Below, piece after piece: positions 48,129 to 61,400 of a stretch of DNA of 64,000 nucleotides. The notes below the pieces were generated by a model. It searched no databases. It was not told the DNA's origin and saw only the letters and a list, made by a program, of their open reading frames with translations. The translations under genes were made by a program, and so were the position numbers. Each line of letters begins with the position of its first letter. The stretch's first letter is position 1. Source of the stretch: Lichenostomus cassidix (lineage: Eukaryota; Chordata; Aves; Passeriformes; Meliphagidae); NCBI GenBank assembly GCA_008360975.2, contig CM039183.1:80698350-80762349 (forward strand), written 5' to 3'.

Positions 48129-51100
48129 TATCCTATATCTGCAGTGTGTATATGTGGATCTGTTTATTCTTAGGAGTAAAATAAACAAGAAAACTCCGTT
48201 AATAGTAGTGTTATGTCCATCAATATTCCTATTTCCTTAAGGATGGTGTAAGGATCTGTAATCAAAAAAAGGTTAGAAACTGTAAGGCTGTGGGACATTT
48301 TGCATTTCTGTAAATGCTTTAATACTTGTTGTGGCTCCCTCTACTGCAAATCTGTGCCCTGAACAGCGATGTGTACTCAATATTGCACCAAGGTTTAGGA
48401 AAAGGCTTCTGTTTCAAATCTGTATCATGGCTTATTTTCCTTAAAGTAAGGATGAAGGAGAACATACAAATAATGATCTACAAAATCGTATGAGGTGAAC
48501 TGCATCTCATTTCACACCTAGTTTTGTTGAATTAAATATTTAATTATTACTTCAAGGACCTCCAAGGAAGTGATAGAAGTGGAATGTGTTTTGCTTAATG
48601 TTCATTAAATCTAATCAACATGAGCTCATGATCTTCAAACTGCAAAGAGATTAAAATAAAAAATTAAAATTCTAATTAAGATTTAAAATTAAACATCTAA
48701 TTAAAAGAGAAATATAATTAATTTTTTTAAAAAGTGAAGTGTCATAGTTTTGATTAGGTTGATGACCTGTTGTCATATTTTGAACTGAAACATTGACCAA
48801 AAATATATGCCATAGTTAATTTGATGATCTCTGTAACTTAAGCATGCATTTACTGATTTTTTTTTTACCCCACAATTTCTAAATCAGTACGAGAATACAA
48901 TATTTTGGTGTTAGTCTTACTCTGTCACACTTTGAAATGTTCAGTCAAGCAGTCTGATTCAGCATTTTAGGAGAATAGAGGCATATATTTCTCCTATTTA
49001 AAGGATCAGAAGAGATAAGCATGACTATATCTTGTCCATTAAAATTACTTGACGTCATTGACATTACACTTTTCTGAGTGCATATTTTCTGGGCAAACAC
49101 CAGGCAGTCTTCTTTCTCTATGCTTTTTTCCCATTCTACCATGTTTTATTTGGCCATTTTTTATCTCTGTTTCAGTTCTCTGAAAAGGGGTTCTTTTTCC
49201 ACTCTCAGAAGACTGATACAGGTTGTATGAATAGTTCTTAAAAAGTGAGACGATAGCATAGCAGCTGAAAGTTTCCAATAAAGGTCTAAAAGGATTTTTA
49301 ATGGTGAATGAATAAGAAAGGATGTCTTGAGCCTTCTCTTGCAGAGTAATTAATTATTTGGGAAGTATTTTTTTTTATTCACTTTCACTGTAGCTTGAAT
49401 GATAAAGCCTTGAAACATGAATTCAATTTTCTGGACTGTATCTATATGAAAGAATTATCACCTTTAAGAGTTTCTAGCAATAATAAACGTGAATACAGTT
49501 GTGCAAGGTATAAACCACTATGACAGACACCCTGTGTAACTAGGTCTGTTACACACAGGAAGGTGCAGAAAGTAAGCTACTACTGAACTTCCCCAGTGTA
49601 TAGCACAGAATTTAAGTGTGACCATCAGATGCTGGAAATTGATGTTTGATTTTAGTAATTACATTAAAATACAATTTTTCTTGCAGCTTTGAAGAAGCTT
49701 ACCTGGCTAAAACAATGAAATAATTTATTCTTACAAGTCAACCATTGTCTTTTTTTATCCTTAACCCAGAATGTTTCTCTGTGTTATCTCCCTTCTAAAA
49801 ACATTATTTTCTCTAAGGATTGCACTTTTTCCTGGTTTCTTATCTGGCATTAAGTAATATCCAGCAAGCCACACCAGTCAAGTCAAAATGTGAGCAAGCA
49901 TCCCATCACTGGATTTAAAAGATATAGATATTACAGAACAAACCTGGGGCTGACAGGAAAGGAAGAAATTTGTGAAAAGCTCCAAGCTTTTATTCTCACA
50001 CACTGTTCAGCAGAGACCAAATGCAGTTTGAGAAAGCTGGGAAGAAGCATTACAAGACGTGTCCCAGTCCCTGCCAGGACCTTTAATTCATTGTTTTTGT
50101 CTGAAAAGTACAATAAAGTTCATGATGATTTGATGAGAAGTTTATTGCAGTTTTCTTTTCAGCCAAAAAGCCTCTGTAAAGTACTCCACTAATTAGGGAT
50201 TCAGGAACTTTCATCAAGATCTATTGAATTTTCCCAAGCTAAGCATCCTGTATGTGCACTAAATCCATAAACATCACTGAGATAATATTGTTTGGCAACA
50301 CTTCAAAAGTTCATTAATAATCTAAATCATCTGAGATTTTCAAATATGTGCAACACAGTCTTCATGGCAATTTTTGTATTTATATCTACCTAGACTTTTA
50401 ACAGCTGGTATGAAAAATAAGTTTCAAAACATATACCATTAATAACAATATATTAACTACACAAATAGATAAAAAAGGAGCTAGGTGAACTAGCCTAGGC
50501 AGCAAATGAAAACAAAAGATCCCAATAATCTCACATTTCATATTTATTAATGCATTAAAAATTCAAAGAACTAGACCAGATGAGATCTCATTCCACTGTG
50601 TTCTTCTGGGAGCTTTTTATTTGCACCTGAAAATTGTTTTCCCCTCAGCTTCCAGTGGCTGCTATGATCACTAAGATGATATTCAGTGAAGGGCTTACAA
50701 ACCCCATAAACACACATAAACACTTGTTCCCCATAAACACATAAATATCTATGTCACTGTCATAGCAAAACAACAGGCAAAGGTGCAGCTCTCACAAATG
50801 CCTTCCCCATTAATTTCCAGCCTTTTTCAGTGGTGATAGCAAAGGTAATGAAATCTAGAACTAAAATTGTTTCCCTAAACAAGTCTGAGTTTTTCAAAAC
50901 TTCTTGATAGATATTACTGCTGATGTAGGTATTATTACTTCACTTCAGAGTGTAACTTTTTATCCTAATATGGTTTCAAGCATTACTACTCACAAGTCTT
51001 TTTCAAGTATTTATTTTTAGACTCAAAGTAAAAACTGTTCCTTCTGAAAAAAACCTGTGCCTTAGAAGCCAGTGGCCAAATGGACAAGACTCATTAGCAG

Positions 51101-51616
51101 TACAAGAGATGTAATGAAAGTAAATGAAACACAATAAATTAAATAAAAATATTATTTGAAAAGAACATTTGAGCAGAGATACCTGTTGCCACTTATGTGT
51201 TCATATTTGTGGACATGTGCCAGCTGGGTTTGGCAAACTTGTTTTGAGAAACCTTGGTAGGCCTATCTAACAGCATTAGATTTTTCCCTTACAGTCTGAT
51301 CCAGCTCTCCCAACTTGGCAGTTACATTCAGGAGATGAACTGATCCCCTAGGCTGTACTGGGACAGCACATAATCCTAAAGTTAATGATGTTTTAAGGCA
51401 ACTGTAGCATGCCCCAGAGTAAAGCAGTACAGTGTCATTTAACAGCTATTCAAAACCACTTACACTGTTAGCTCTGACTATGATTTACATCTTTGTAGCT
51501 GAGTCAAACAACAGCAAGCTTTTTAATCAGAATAAAAATGTACAACCGGACAGCTTTACAAATTTCAGAAAGATAACCTAAACTAATACATTGGGCTTTT
51601 TCAGAGGAAAACTAAT
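48129..51616. other. Unique AT-rich DNA
   Basis: No gene or repeat recognised. Bases 48650-48730 are very A/T-rich with repeated AATTAAAAT units. Two short frames on opposite strands overlap at 49890-50192 without family resemblance. Confidence 0.55.
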
Positions 51617-52462
51617 TGTAGTGAGTTGATGCTGGCTGAATGTCAGGCACTCATCAAAGCTCTCTCACTCTCCTTTGCAGCTGGACAGGGGAGAAAAAAT
51701 GTAAGAAAGGGTTCATGGATTGAGATAAGGACCTGTAGAGATCACTCATCAAATACTGTCACGGGCAAAACAGGTTCAATGTAGAGATATTAATTAAATA
51801 AAGAGCTAACAAAATCTGAGCAGGATAATGAGAAGTAAAATAAAACCTTCAAAAAAACTCCCCCCCCTCCTTCCTCCTTTCCAGCTCTACCTCCACCCCC
51901 AGCAGCAGAGGGAGACAGGGAATGGGGGTTATGTTTTGTTCATCACAGACTTCAGGGAGAGAAGTCCTTCCCCTGCTCCACTGTGGGGTCCTTTCAGTGG
52001 GAGAGAGTTCTCTGTGAACCTTTCCAGTGTGAGTCCAACCCAAGGGCAACAGTTCTCCCCAGACTGCTGCAGTGTGGGTCACTCTTCCACAGGCTGCAGT
52101 CCTTCAAGGACAGGCTGCTCCAGCAAGGGCTCTCTCTCCATGGTCATCCCACGGGCTCATAGCTTCTCTCGGGAATCTGCCCAATCCGGCATGGGCTCCT
52201 CCTCCACAGGCTGCAGGTGGATCTCTGGATCCCCATGGATCTTAGAAATATCTTCTTAAATCTTAAATCTTCTTCTTAAATATGTTGTCACAGAGGTAGT
52301 ATCACCATTTCTAATTGGCCCAGCCTTGACCAGCGGCACTTCTGTCTTTGGAGCCACCAGGGATTGGCTCTGCTGGATATGGGAGAAGCTTTTGGCAGCT
52401 TCTCACAGGAGCCACCCCTGTAGCTCCCCTGCTACCACAGCTTGCCATGCAAACCCAATACA
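51617..52462 (-). mobile_element. Solo LTR, ~1-kb ERV family, internally deleted
   Basis: An 846-bp solo LTR. The minus strand starts TGTATTGGGTTTGCATGGCA at 52462, with the TATA-like ACATATTTAAGAAG at 52271-52284 and CCAAT about 30 bp upstream of it. The 3' end has CA at 51617. Flanks CTAAT (51612-51616) and TTAAT (52463-52467) form a 5-bp target duplication with one mismatch. About 200 bp found in sister copies is missing just downstream of the TATA region, with the deletion junction near 52240-52260 surrounded by repeated CTTCTTAAAT. The AATAAA signal of the sisters is mutated here. Confidence 0.85.
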
Positions 52463-53008
52463 TTAATATAGCATAATACATGGTACAGTGAAGAAAGTGG
52501 TTGTTTTCAGTCCCTCTCTTAAAAGTGAATCACTTATAATTCCATTTTCCTCAAATTCACCTGTCTGTCCATGAATGTCAAAGGCAGTGAAAAATTTTCC
52601 ACTCCTCACTTAACAAGGGTCCCTTTTAAGGAAAAATTTAAAGGTGTGTTAAGATTTTGAGTGAAGGGAATCAAGAAGCTGATAAGAAGACATAAAACAG
52701 AATTCCCCTCCAAAAAAATCAAGCACACATCATTGGCTTGATGTGGGATACACTGTATGAAGTTCTATAGCTTGTGCTCTGCCATAACTAACACCAGATG
52801 ATCATAGGAGTTCCTTTTATTCCCAAACAAGTATGGATTTATTGTCACTATAATAAGTCCTCTTCACACTACTTAGGCAGTGTAAAGTGCCTTTTAAGTG
52901 TGCATAAATTACATTTACTCTCACTTAAAGAACTCTTTATTCTGCCACAACTGTGCTAAAGACCTGTAATTTATGTTAAAATCAGCCCTTAAGTATTCTA
53001 GTTCTAGG
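52463..53008. other. Unique non-coding DNA
   Basis: Nothing recognised. Confidence 0.55.
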
Positions 53009-53405
53009 CTCATAGATTTTAGATCCAGGAGGTGCAAATAATGTTTCCAGTCTCATGTCCCACACAATGCAGACCACAGAATTTAATTCAAATAATTTCT
53101 CATTCAGATTTTATTAGGTGAATCATTTATACTTCAAAGACACATCTCAAGCTGAGACTTATTGAGACCAAGTGAGTTCATCACAGTTCCCATAGAGTTG
53201 TTGCAACAGCCTGCCTAGAAACTTGAACTGTAATTTCCAGCTGAATTTATCCAGTGTCCACTCATAACCAGAGAACTGTATTGTTGCTAAATGAAAGAGC
53301 CCCTTACCATCAAAAACGTTTCTGCAACCTCTCTGCACAGATAACTATCAAATCCCTTCTTAACTGTCTCTTTATAAGTTAAATGGATTGTGGAGATTTA
53401 AGATC
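53009..53405 (-). mobile_element. Ancient, degraded CR1/L3-like LINE fragment
   Basis: Resembles the reverse complement of old amniote CR1/L3-type 3' ends rather than young avian CR1. In order it has TCATAGATTTTAGATCCAGG, a diverged CCAGTCTCATGTCCCACA, the stretch GACCACAGAATTTAATTC, then GAAAGAGCCCCTTACCATCA and TCTTTATAAGTTAAATGGAT. These follow the consensus order (hit TCATAGATTT..., cytosine-rich 'list' block, '...AGAGCCC', '...TTCTCTTGATAAGCTAAA'). The match is by remembered consensus, heavily diverged, with uncertain ends. Confidence 0.6.
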
Positions 53406-56400
53406 TAACATACAATACAAGATTCCAAAGCCTTGAACAATTTCTTTAAACACTTCATGATTTTTAACATGTATTAATAAGGCGATCGCAACAGAAATTT
53501 CTGCCCACAATAATATTAATCTCTTCTACATAATATTGGCTCCCACTTCCTGCATCTAATTCACCCAACTTTTGTATTCCAGCACTGTTGTAATCAGTAT
53601 CTAACAAAATTCAAACCTTAATGGAAGGAAATATGAAAAAAAACCCCAGCATTATTCTCTGTTCAAAGCACATTGCTCTTTATTGCAATATCCATGCCAA
53701 GAACAGAAAAGATCATCCTGCACAGCATATTCCAAGCGCTTAATTCCACTTCCAGGAGACCCATCTGGTGCTCTTCCAAGAGAAGATTAGGTCAGAACTC
53801 TTTATTTTTCTTTGTTTTTTTAATTTATATTTTGGGTGATAAAATTATTACCACATATATAGAATTACTGTCATAGAAACACCAAAAGGCAAACTGTATT
53901 AAACATACAGAGCACAGACAAAATGCTTACTAAGGACGTGTGGTTCTATGTTCTGGGCAAGTGATTGGTTTTGACATCTCAGATCACATTTCAGAAATGT
54001 TGGAAAAATTATTCTGCTCTGTACCACTGGGAGTGTTAGAAAAGTCCTTGAAGGATTCATTTTTACTTAGTCTAAGTGAAAAAGACAAGGTGGTACCAGG
54101 TAGGGCAAATGAAACAGCCAAGGTGAAAGAAACAATTAAGCAAGTAAAATTTCTTAAATCCCTTGGCAAGGCAGCAGAATTCTGCTGGCACAGCTGTTTT
54201 TTAAATAAATTTGTTCTCTGCTTCCATGTCCTGCACATATCTGCAAGAACAATACCAGTATCACTTATCTGCAGTCTGTGCTGGAGACGTCAGCCACTCC
54301 AACACATCAATGAAAGAAGAAATTCGATGAAGTACATCTCACAAAGACCAACTGCATTATTACAGCATAAATCTACATGTTTTTACTGGAGTGCTGGTGG
54401 CAAATCAAGCAGTAACGATCCTCAATTATAAAATGGTTTTGGGAAACACTGATTTCACATTGTTCATCGCCATCTGTCAGAGCTGCAATGGATATCATCA
54501 AAAGCAGCTGCTGTATTTTCCATTTCAGGCTCAAAGTATATTAAGAAGTCTAAAGATGTGCATTGTCTTGGCACTGAAAATGAAGAATTTAACTTGTGTG
54601 TTTGAAAACTTAAGTTTTCAAACCATTCCATACACAGTGTTAATGCACAAGTGCTGTCTCCTCCAAGTTACACCACCAATGAAAATTTATGATTACATAT
54701 AGAGAGGCTGAGAAAAAGGAACATTTTCAAATGAAAACATATGCCTTTATTTGCTGACACACTCTGATGATTTGAAATATTCTGAGTGTTGGTAATAACT
54801 CGCTCTATTGTTCCTTACTTCCATTTAAAGCTATAAAACACTACCTACATCAGGTTATACTCCTTCTACCTCTTGGTCCTCATTTTGATTCCACCATTAA
54901 TGTTTGAAGGAATGCTTTATATTCCTTTAGGAATGTCTTTGCAGCCAGGAGTAATTGTATTTTATTGTTCCGATAGGAGAATTACAATGTGATTTTCCTC
55001 TTTTGGTAGAGGAAAACAAGATGGAAAGAAGAGCTCATATTTATTAAGAACTGCAAAGGGATGTTGCACTTGCAATTTTCCACCTAAGACTAAGTCCATC
55101 CCCATAGTGCTTCTGAGCAATGTAGCTTGGGACACTGCTCCAAACTGATCCGATTAAAGTTTTGAAGGAACTGCACAAAAAAAATTAACAAATGTTCTGC
55201 ACTTCTTTCAGGTAGACTTTGGTTTAGTGTCTGGGTTTTCCTCTGACTTCTTCAAGCATCCATGTGTGAGAAACCTTCTTTAGATACCACTGTGATGGCC
55301 ACAGCATAAGCTTTTTCTAGATACTGAGAAAAACCAGCAAAAAATAAGGACAAGGCCAAGGGACAATGTCTACATTTAGGCCAAAATAAAAATACAAAAG
55401 AAAAAAAAATTAGAAAGATAAACCTACTGAGCAAAAGTAGAAACTTTATGCAGATTTTTATGAAGACTGAATTGCCCAAGCTTTCTCTGTTATTTGCTCC
55501 TCATTATTTATTTGCAGAAATATTTTAACTAAACTATTTGGAGCAGTATGCCAGACCTCTTGAGAGGTCTAACAAGCCCTGCTGAGACATACTGCTCACT
55601 GGCTACAGATGTTCTGCTGCACATCGGGCACAGCAATATCCTGCATGTTTTTATTGCTGGAAGACTGTGCTTTGACCAGGCAGTGTTAATTAAATGATAG
55701 TCTTCGAACACCGTAAGGATATTGGAAAGTCATAGACAAAGTGGGGAACATAAAAAAAGATTTTTTCATTTCTTTCTCCAGGAAAATTGAATTCGTAGGA
55801 GAAAGTCTATGAGGGAATCCTGTTACAGACCATTATTTTTAAATATTGCAGTTTCTCCAGTTTGTACAACCCAGTGACCATACACAGTACAGTTTAATGG
55901 AAATTTATGCTTAAGGAACAGGAAGGATCATTTTATTTTCTTTGATGGTTTGTGCTAGTCACAGAGAACTCTACAATAACCCAAGTAAAACTGGTACAGG
56001 CATTTGGAAGCTAGGAAAACAACCTGATCCACAGATATAGGTGGATGTTTATTTTTTAGTCAAAGTTTCACATGGAAGAAAAAAGCAGTGCTGTGACAGA
56101 AAAGGCAAATAATTCTCCCTAACTGGTGCAACTCAACATTCATATTGCTGGATAAACTATAGTGACCACTGACCTGGGGACCAAGGTAGAATGAAGATGA
56201 AAAAAAATATTATGCAAACAAGTCTGCAGGTATTATTACTTTTTATTTTGTAGGGCTATGTTCTTACACCCTTTCATAACTGCCAGGCTAATGATACGCA
56301 AACCTGATTAGATGTGGAAGATCTTATCTGTCTTTAAATCTGTACAGAAAAAGTAGTTTAATGGTTTTGGATCTTGCAAGCAAATCAGTAATGGTAATAC

Positions 56401-57103
56401 AGCAATAGATTCTTACAGACAGTCTCTGACTTTGCAGTGCTTGCAATGACCATTTATTCTGTGGGCCAGAATGCATCTAGCTTTCTCTCACTGACTTCTC
56501 ACATCACTCTAGAGAAGCACTGACAGCAGCCCATCTGCCATGTCCAACATGCTTTCAATGAGACAGGAGCAGAGAAGAAAACCAAGGAGAAACATTCAAG
56601 GAATGCAAGTCCCAAATATTAACTATTAATAGAAAACCACAGAAATTTACACCATCACACATTTGAAACATCCTCTTTAATTATTTTCTCTTTCTATTCA
56701 TCTAGTTAAAGTTTGTTTGTCAGAGTTCCTGTGACAGAAATAGCCTCAAAAAGACTTTGCATTCCAGAGTTGGTCAAATGGAGAAAAAATGTGAAGGCAG
56801 CATGTGAAGGGAGATGGACATTAGAATCGTATACAGGGAGGCCTCTGCTTTCTGCAACAGGTCCTTTTTCCCAGCCTCATGATGGTACCAACAGAACACA
56901 GAATAAAAATATTCAACTTATGCAGAGAAAACAGGGGACTCAGTTGCAGAGGATCTGCAAAGGCAGCAGGAACCACAAAGCAAATTGTTTTATCCTTTCA
57001 CTCCCACATTGCTGAGTAGGCATGCCATCAAGCCTCTTTTATACTAGTTTCAGCTTATACAGTAGGAGGTGTGATTATTATGGATAAGGATGGTCATAAC
57101 AAT

Positions 57104-57160
57104 GGTAATAATAATAATAACAATAATAATAATAATGATGATAGTAATAATAATAGTGAT
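57104..57160. repeat. (AAT)n microsatellite
   Basis: Imperfect run of AAT/TAA triplets (GGTAATAATAATAATAACAA, then AATAATAATAATAATGATGA and GTAATAATAATAGTGATG), about 57 bp with ATG and AAC interruptions. Confidence 0.92.
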
Positions 57161-58297
57161 GTAACAGAAGAAGAAAAAAAATGAGAAAAGTGCAAGTTAG
57201 AACTTTAGCTCAGCTCATCACTTGCCTAAAGGCCCTCATCTACCCACTGCAACTGTAAGCCCCCATAATTGATAGTCTTATATTAATAGCACAGCAAGGG
57301 CATAAAAATGTAAACACCCTTTCAAATTTATAAGTATTTTGATAAAAAATATCTGAAGTGAAATGACAATGACAGTTCTGTAAGAATCCCGATGTCTTCT
57401 CTGAGAGTATAGACATGTTAAAATACAGACAAGAGCACAGTATTTTTCATTAACACCTCCAAAGTGTAAGGACTGGTTTCTCTTTAGCCAATTTTTCCAA
57501 AACCTTTTCAGTTATTTAAAGATCTCAAGAATTATGTTGCGTTTTTTTCCAAACCCTGCCTTGTACATAGCTACCCCTATCAACACATATCCAGTTAAGT
57601 CTCTAAACTGATTTACTGCAGTGAAAATACTGTGTATGTTGTATAAAACTAATTAGGCCAAACAGGAAATAAAATGTCACCAACACTTTTAATAAAGCTG
57701 AACATTAAGTTGAAAATAAATGTTCATGCGCTAACAGAAGGTGCTAAGGGCTGAGCATGTTTTTGGAAGGTTCTGGGAACATTATCATGGAGTTCCACTC
57801 AGCACCCTGCCAATTTGTTGATATTTCCCACTTTCTCTTTCCAAAAAGCCACACTTTTGGAGGATGGCTTCTAAGTCTTCCCTTGTCACTTTGCTCTCTG
57901 TGTGCTTGCTGTACTCAAAAACAGTTATCCACCAAGCAGTAGGCGCTGAGGTCTGCAAGGCTTTAATAGTGTGATGGCCATTTCTTTAAATGAGGCACTG
58001 GAAAATTAATCCTGTCTAAGCTTCAGATTGTCCTTTGCGGAGGCCTTGGCATCAACTGAGCTCCTAAAATAGGTATTACAGTCTGGTCTTCGTTAGGTGC
58101 TACAAAACTAGGGTTTGCTGGGAAAATTCACACAATAGATTGAGAGTGAATTGAAAGAATATGAAAGTTTTCAGCTTGGAGAGTGATGGTTTACTCCAAG
58201 ATGTTTTTAATTTTTTTTTTTTTTTTTAAGAGCAGAGTCTGTTCTTGAGTTGCAATAAAGATGTGTTTGCCAGGTAAGAAGTCACAAAGTGGTAAAA

Positions 58298-58454
58298 CTA
58301 GATTAATTCTCCTTGCAGCTCAGTAATGGACATTTTAAGAGATCCTCTGCAGTCCATTTTCTGAATAACAACAGAGCCAACACAGGGGATGTAGATCACA
58401 CCTAATATGACTTTGAAGTCGAAAGTGGCAGCAGCTGAGTCTTCACGATAAGCT
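58298..58454 (-). other. Weak candidate exon (unconfirmed)
   Basis: On the minus strand a pyrimidine-rich acceptor-like GCATTTTCCATTTTCAG (58455-58471) is followed by 51 open codons up to TAG at 58298-58300. The frame begins AYREDSAAATFDFKVILG and includes IYIPCVGSVVIQ. Codon choice looks coding-like (many C/T third positions, CpG in TTCGAC), and the segment is less AT-rich than its surroundings. A donor-like AGGTGTGAT lies inside at about 58394-58402. About 70 bp beyond the stop, the minus strand runs into A17 (58227-58211), as in a retrocopy, but no AATAAA precedes it. I recognise no protein family. A 51-codon open stretch is also expected by chance in 64 kb. Confidence 0.2.
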
Positions 58455-61400
58455 CTGAAAATGGAAAATGCAACTTACTTCTTTAAAATAAAAATTCATT
58501 AAATATCTGAGACAGGACTGAGACTTTTTGATCCTTTGTGGCTGAAACAGCAGTGAGAGTTTTGCATCTCATCACTCTTATCCAGATGCTGTGTAACCTC
58601 TGCCAAGGAGCCTCCATCTCTGTACTTTTCCTGCTCCTTTACTCTGCCCCCAAATCTGGCAGTATGCTTGCCAAATAAAAGCAATATAAGAAAAAAAATA
58701 GCTCTTTCCTTTTTTTTGTCACAAGAGATGTTTCCTGTGTGTTTGTAGTACTACCTGAGCTTCCTCTGCTGGGGCTGGGATACTGCCGATGGTGAGGAAG
58801 TTTTATTTACCTCAGATCACAAATCTTACCAATAACCAATTTATTCCTGCATGTGCTTGGAGACCACTGCATCTCTGAATCACAAGTCAGTACAGAATTG
58901 AGTGCAGCTGTCAGGAAACTCTTGGGGGTTTCCAAATTATTGCATGGAGGATTAGGTGGTTTCAATTCTGTGCTCCCTGCAGCTGAGTTGGCAAAATCCT
59001 CTCTAAACCCTAAACTTTAAAGCAAGACTGTAAGCATTGGTTTTGTGCCAGGTAAAACTTACCTTGTAAGTAAGAATCTGACATATGGAGCAGTTCCTTT
59101 GGAAATTAGAGCTCTATAGTCTAGGAATTAGGTAGGCTTAAAGATTAATAAATGACAATATCCTGCAATATATAGAGCAGGGTGGACAGTTAAGGACATA
59201 TCACAGACCCTTAAGAAGCCACAGATGTCAGGGCACTAGAGATGCTAACAAATTCATCCCTTCCATCCCAAACCAGAACTAGCCACACCTTAGTTAATAC
59301 TGGTAGAAGATGCTTACTCAACTTACTCTTTAGGAACTTGATCGATGGATTCAAGCAACTGCCGAGAAATCTGGTTATGGAGAAAAGTGTGTGCTTGCAC
59401 TGGTACCCATTTCTCATATAGGCAAAAAGTAATCCATAGACATCCTTGCTTTGAACAGGGAAAATCAGTTACTGAGTTAACTGAAGGTATCAGCAAGGAA
59501 ACTAAAATATTTTAAAGATTAGTGTGAGTACATATATTAGAGGGATCTATCCAGCACAGATCACTGCTTACCACAGCAGCTTACCTCTTTTGGGGGAAAG
59601 AGGTACAACAGAGAAATTTCTCCCCCCTAGTCCAACATGGCTGATTCCTACCACACAACTGTCTCATGCAGAAAAGGTTTTACAAATATAAAAGTTGCCT
59701 TTATATTTTTGAGTAGCCCATATTGCCATGCATTGGCATTGAAGTTTTGAGAATTGGAGTTCTGAGAATTTTCCTAATCCTCTGGAGAGACTTTTTAGCT
59801 GCTTTTAACTTTTATGGATATTGTTATTGTTCTAATCATTCCCTCATAAATGCTTAGAAGAGGAGAGAATCTTCATTTGAGAACACTCTGACTAATAGTT
59901 TGAGATTCAATATATTTTTTAATTAGGACTGTGGGCACTAGGGCAGCTTAAACAAACTATAGAGTCAGAATAAAATCCAGTGGGCTTTGACAAAATACCC
60001 TGGAAAATGTTAAACATTAAAAATCATCACCAGTATTTAAAAGTTGTTCAACATGAAAATATCTTTGACAATAAATTATAGGAAAGAGTGAAAGTCAGGT
60101 GGTAATCAAAAGTTCTGCAATCAGAAAGTAACATATGCTGTTACTGAAAGAGCAGAGAATTAATTTATGCACTATTTATGCTAATGAGAATATTTGTCAC
60201 TTTGTTTACTGGGTGCTATAAAGACACTTACCTGAATGAGTAAAAATTGCTATCAGTGATTCCTAAAACCCTAGAAATTATCATATAAAATAAAACCTGA
60301 TGCCTTCTGAACCCAGTACTTTGTAACACTTGGGATAAGCACCAGAGGCATATAGATGGTAGGTGTAGCTCTAGCTAGAACATTTATGATTCAAAAAAGT
60401 GCATAAAAGTGTTTCATTTCTTCAGATAACATTTAGTTATCAAAATGCCACCATCAGTTTCACCTATTTCTATATAGGTTAACTATTGGCATAACAGATT
60501 TATACAGTGGAATTGAATTTTATTATTGATATTACTGAGAGAAAAACATGACCTGTCAATATTCATAAATCAAAACCCCTTTAATATAAAAGCTGCTCAG
60601 CACAAATAAAGTGAAAAGTCTATATGGAAACCAATCTATTACCTAAATAGAAATCCCTAACTGACCTCAATGAGTAATGATAAAACCAATGTGATTTACT
60701 GTATCAGGCTGATTCTACATTGTCAGCACCCTGGTTTCTAAATGCTGCCAGGCTCAGCTTTTCTGTTCCTCTACCCCAGGTCTGAATTTGCAACCCGTCT
60801 TTCCTTAAGTGTTGTCTCAGAAATTCACAAGAGATTTCTGTGTTGGCAATGCTGAATTTGAGAAGGGACAAGGTTTGACCTGCACACCAAAATCCCAGAT
60901 ATGTTTTCTTTGACTTCTCTCAGTATAAACAGTCAGTAAATTTAATAAGTTTAATTGTTTGAGTTTTAATGACACCAGGACTGCTTATGCTGCAGAATAA
61001 TTCACTTAGCAGCTTTTTATCTCTTGCAAAGTGCTAAAGTTTGGGATTAGAGATGTCTTCTCCTACACCTTGGTTTTCTTGCTCTGACATGTAGCTTGTT
61101 CCAGGAGAAGAAAGAACCCAAGCTGTGGCCTGTTCAGCTTTGACCTTCAGACTTATCCGTGATTTTTTCAAGTGTTTATGAAAGTCCAAAGAAAAACACT
61201 TAGTTTTTCAAAAATAATGTGTTACTAGAGTGTGGTCCTCCCCATGGTATCCAGAAGAAATTTCAAGCTGTAGAAATATGCTGACAAATACTGTTTCTCA
61301 TTGCTTATTTAAGTTGTGGATTTTGTTAGATTATCATTCCCTTAAAACACATAGAGTGAATGCCTAGGGTAACACAATGCATTCACCTTTTGATTCACCT

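Noticed and set aside
53940..54431. 163-codon open frame on the plus strand
   Set aside because: The longest frame outside repeats and gap, but its composition is mixed, it has no recognisable motif, and overlapping minus-strand frames exist. Not supported as a gene without homology.
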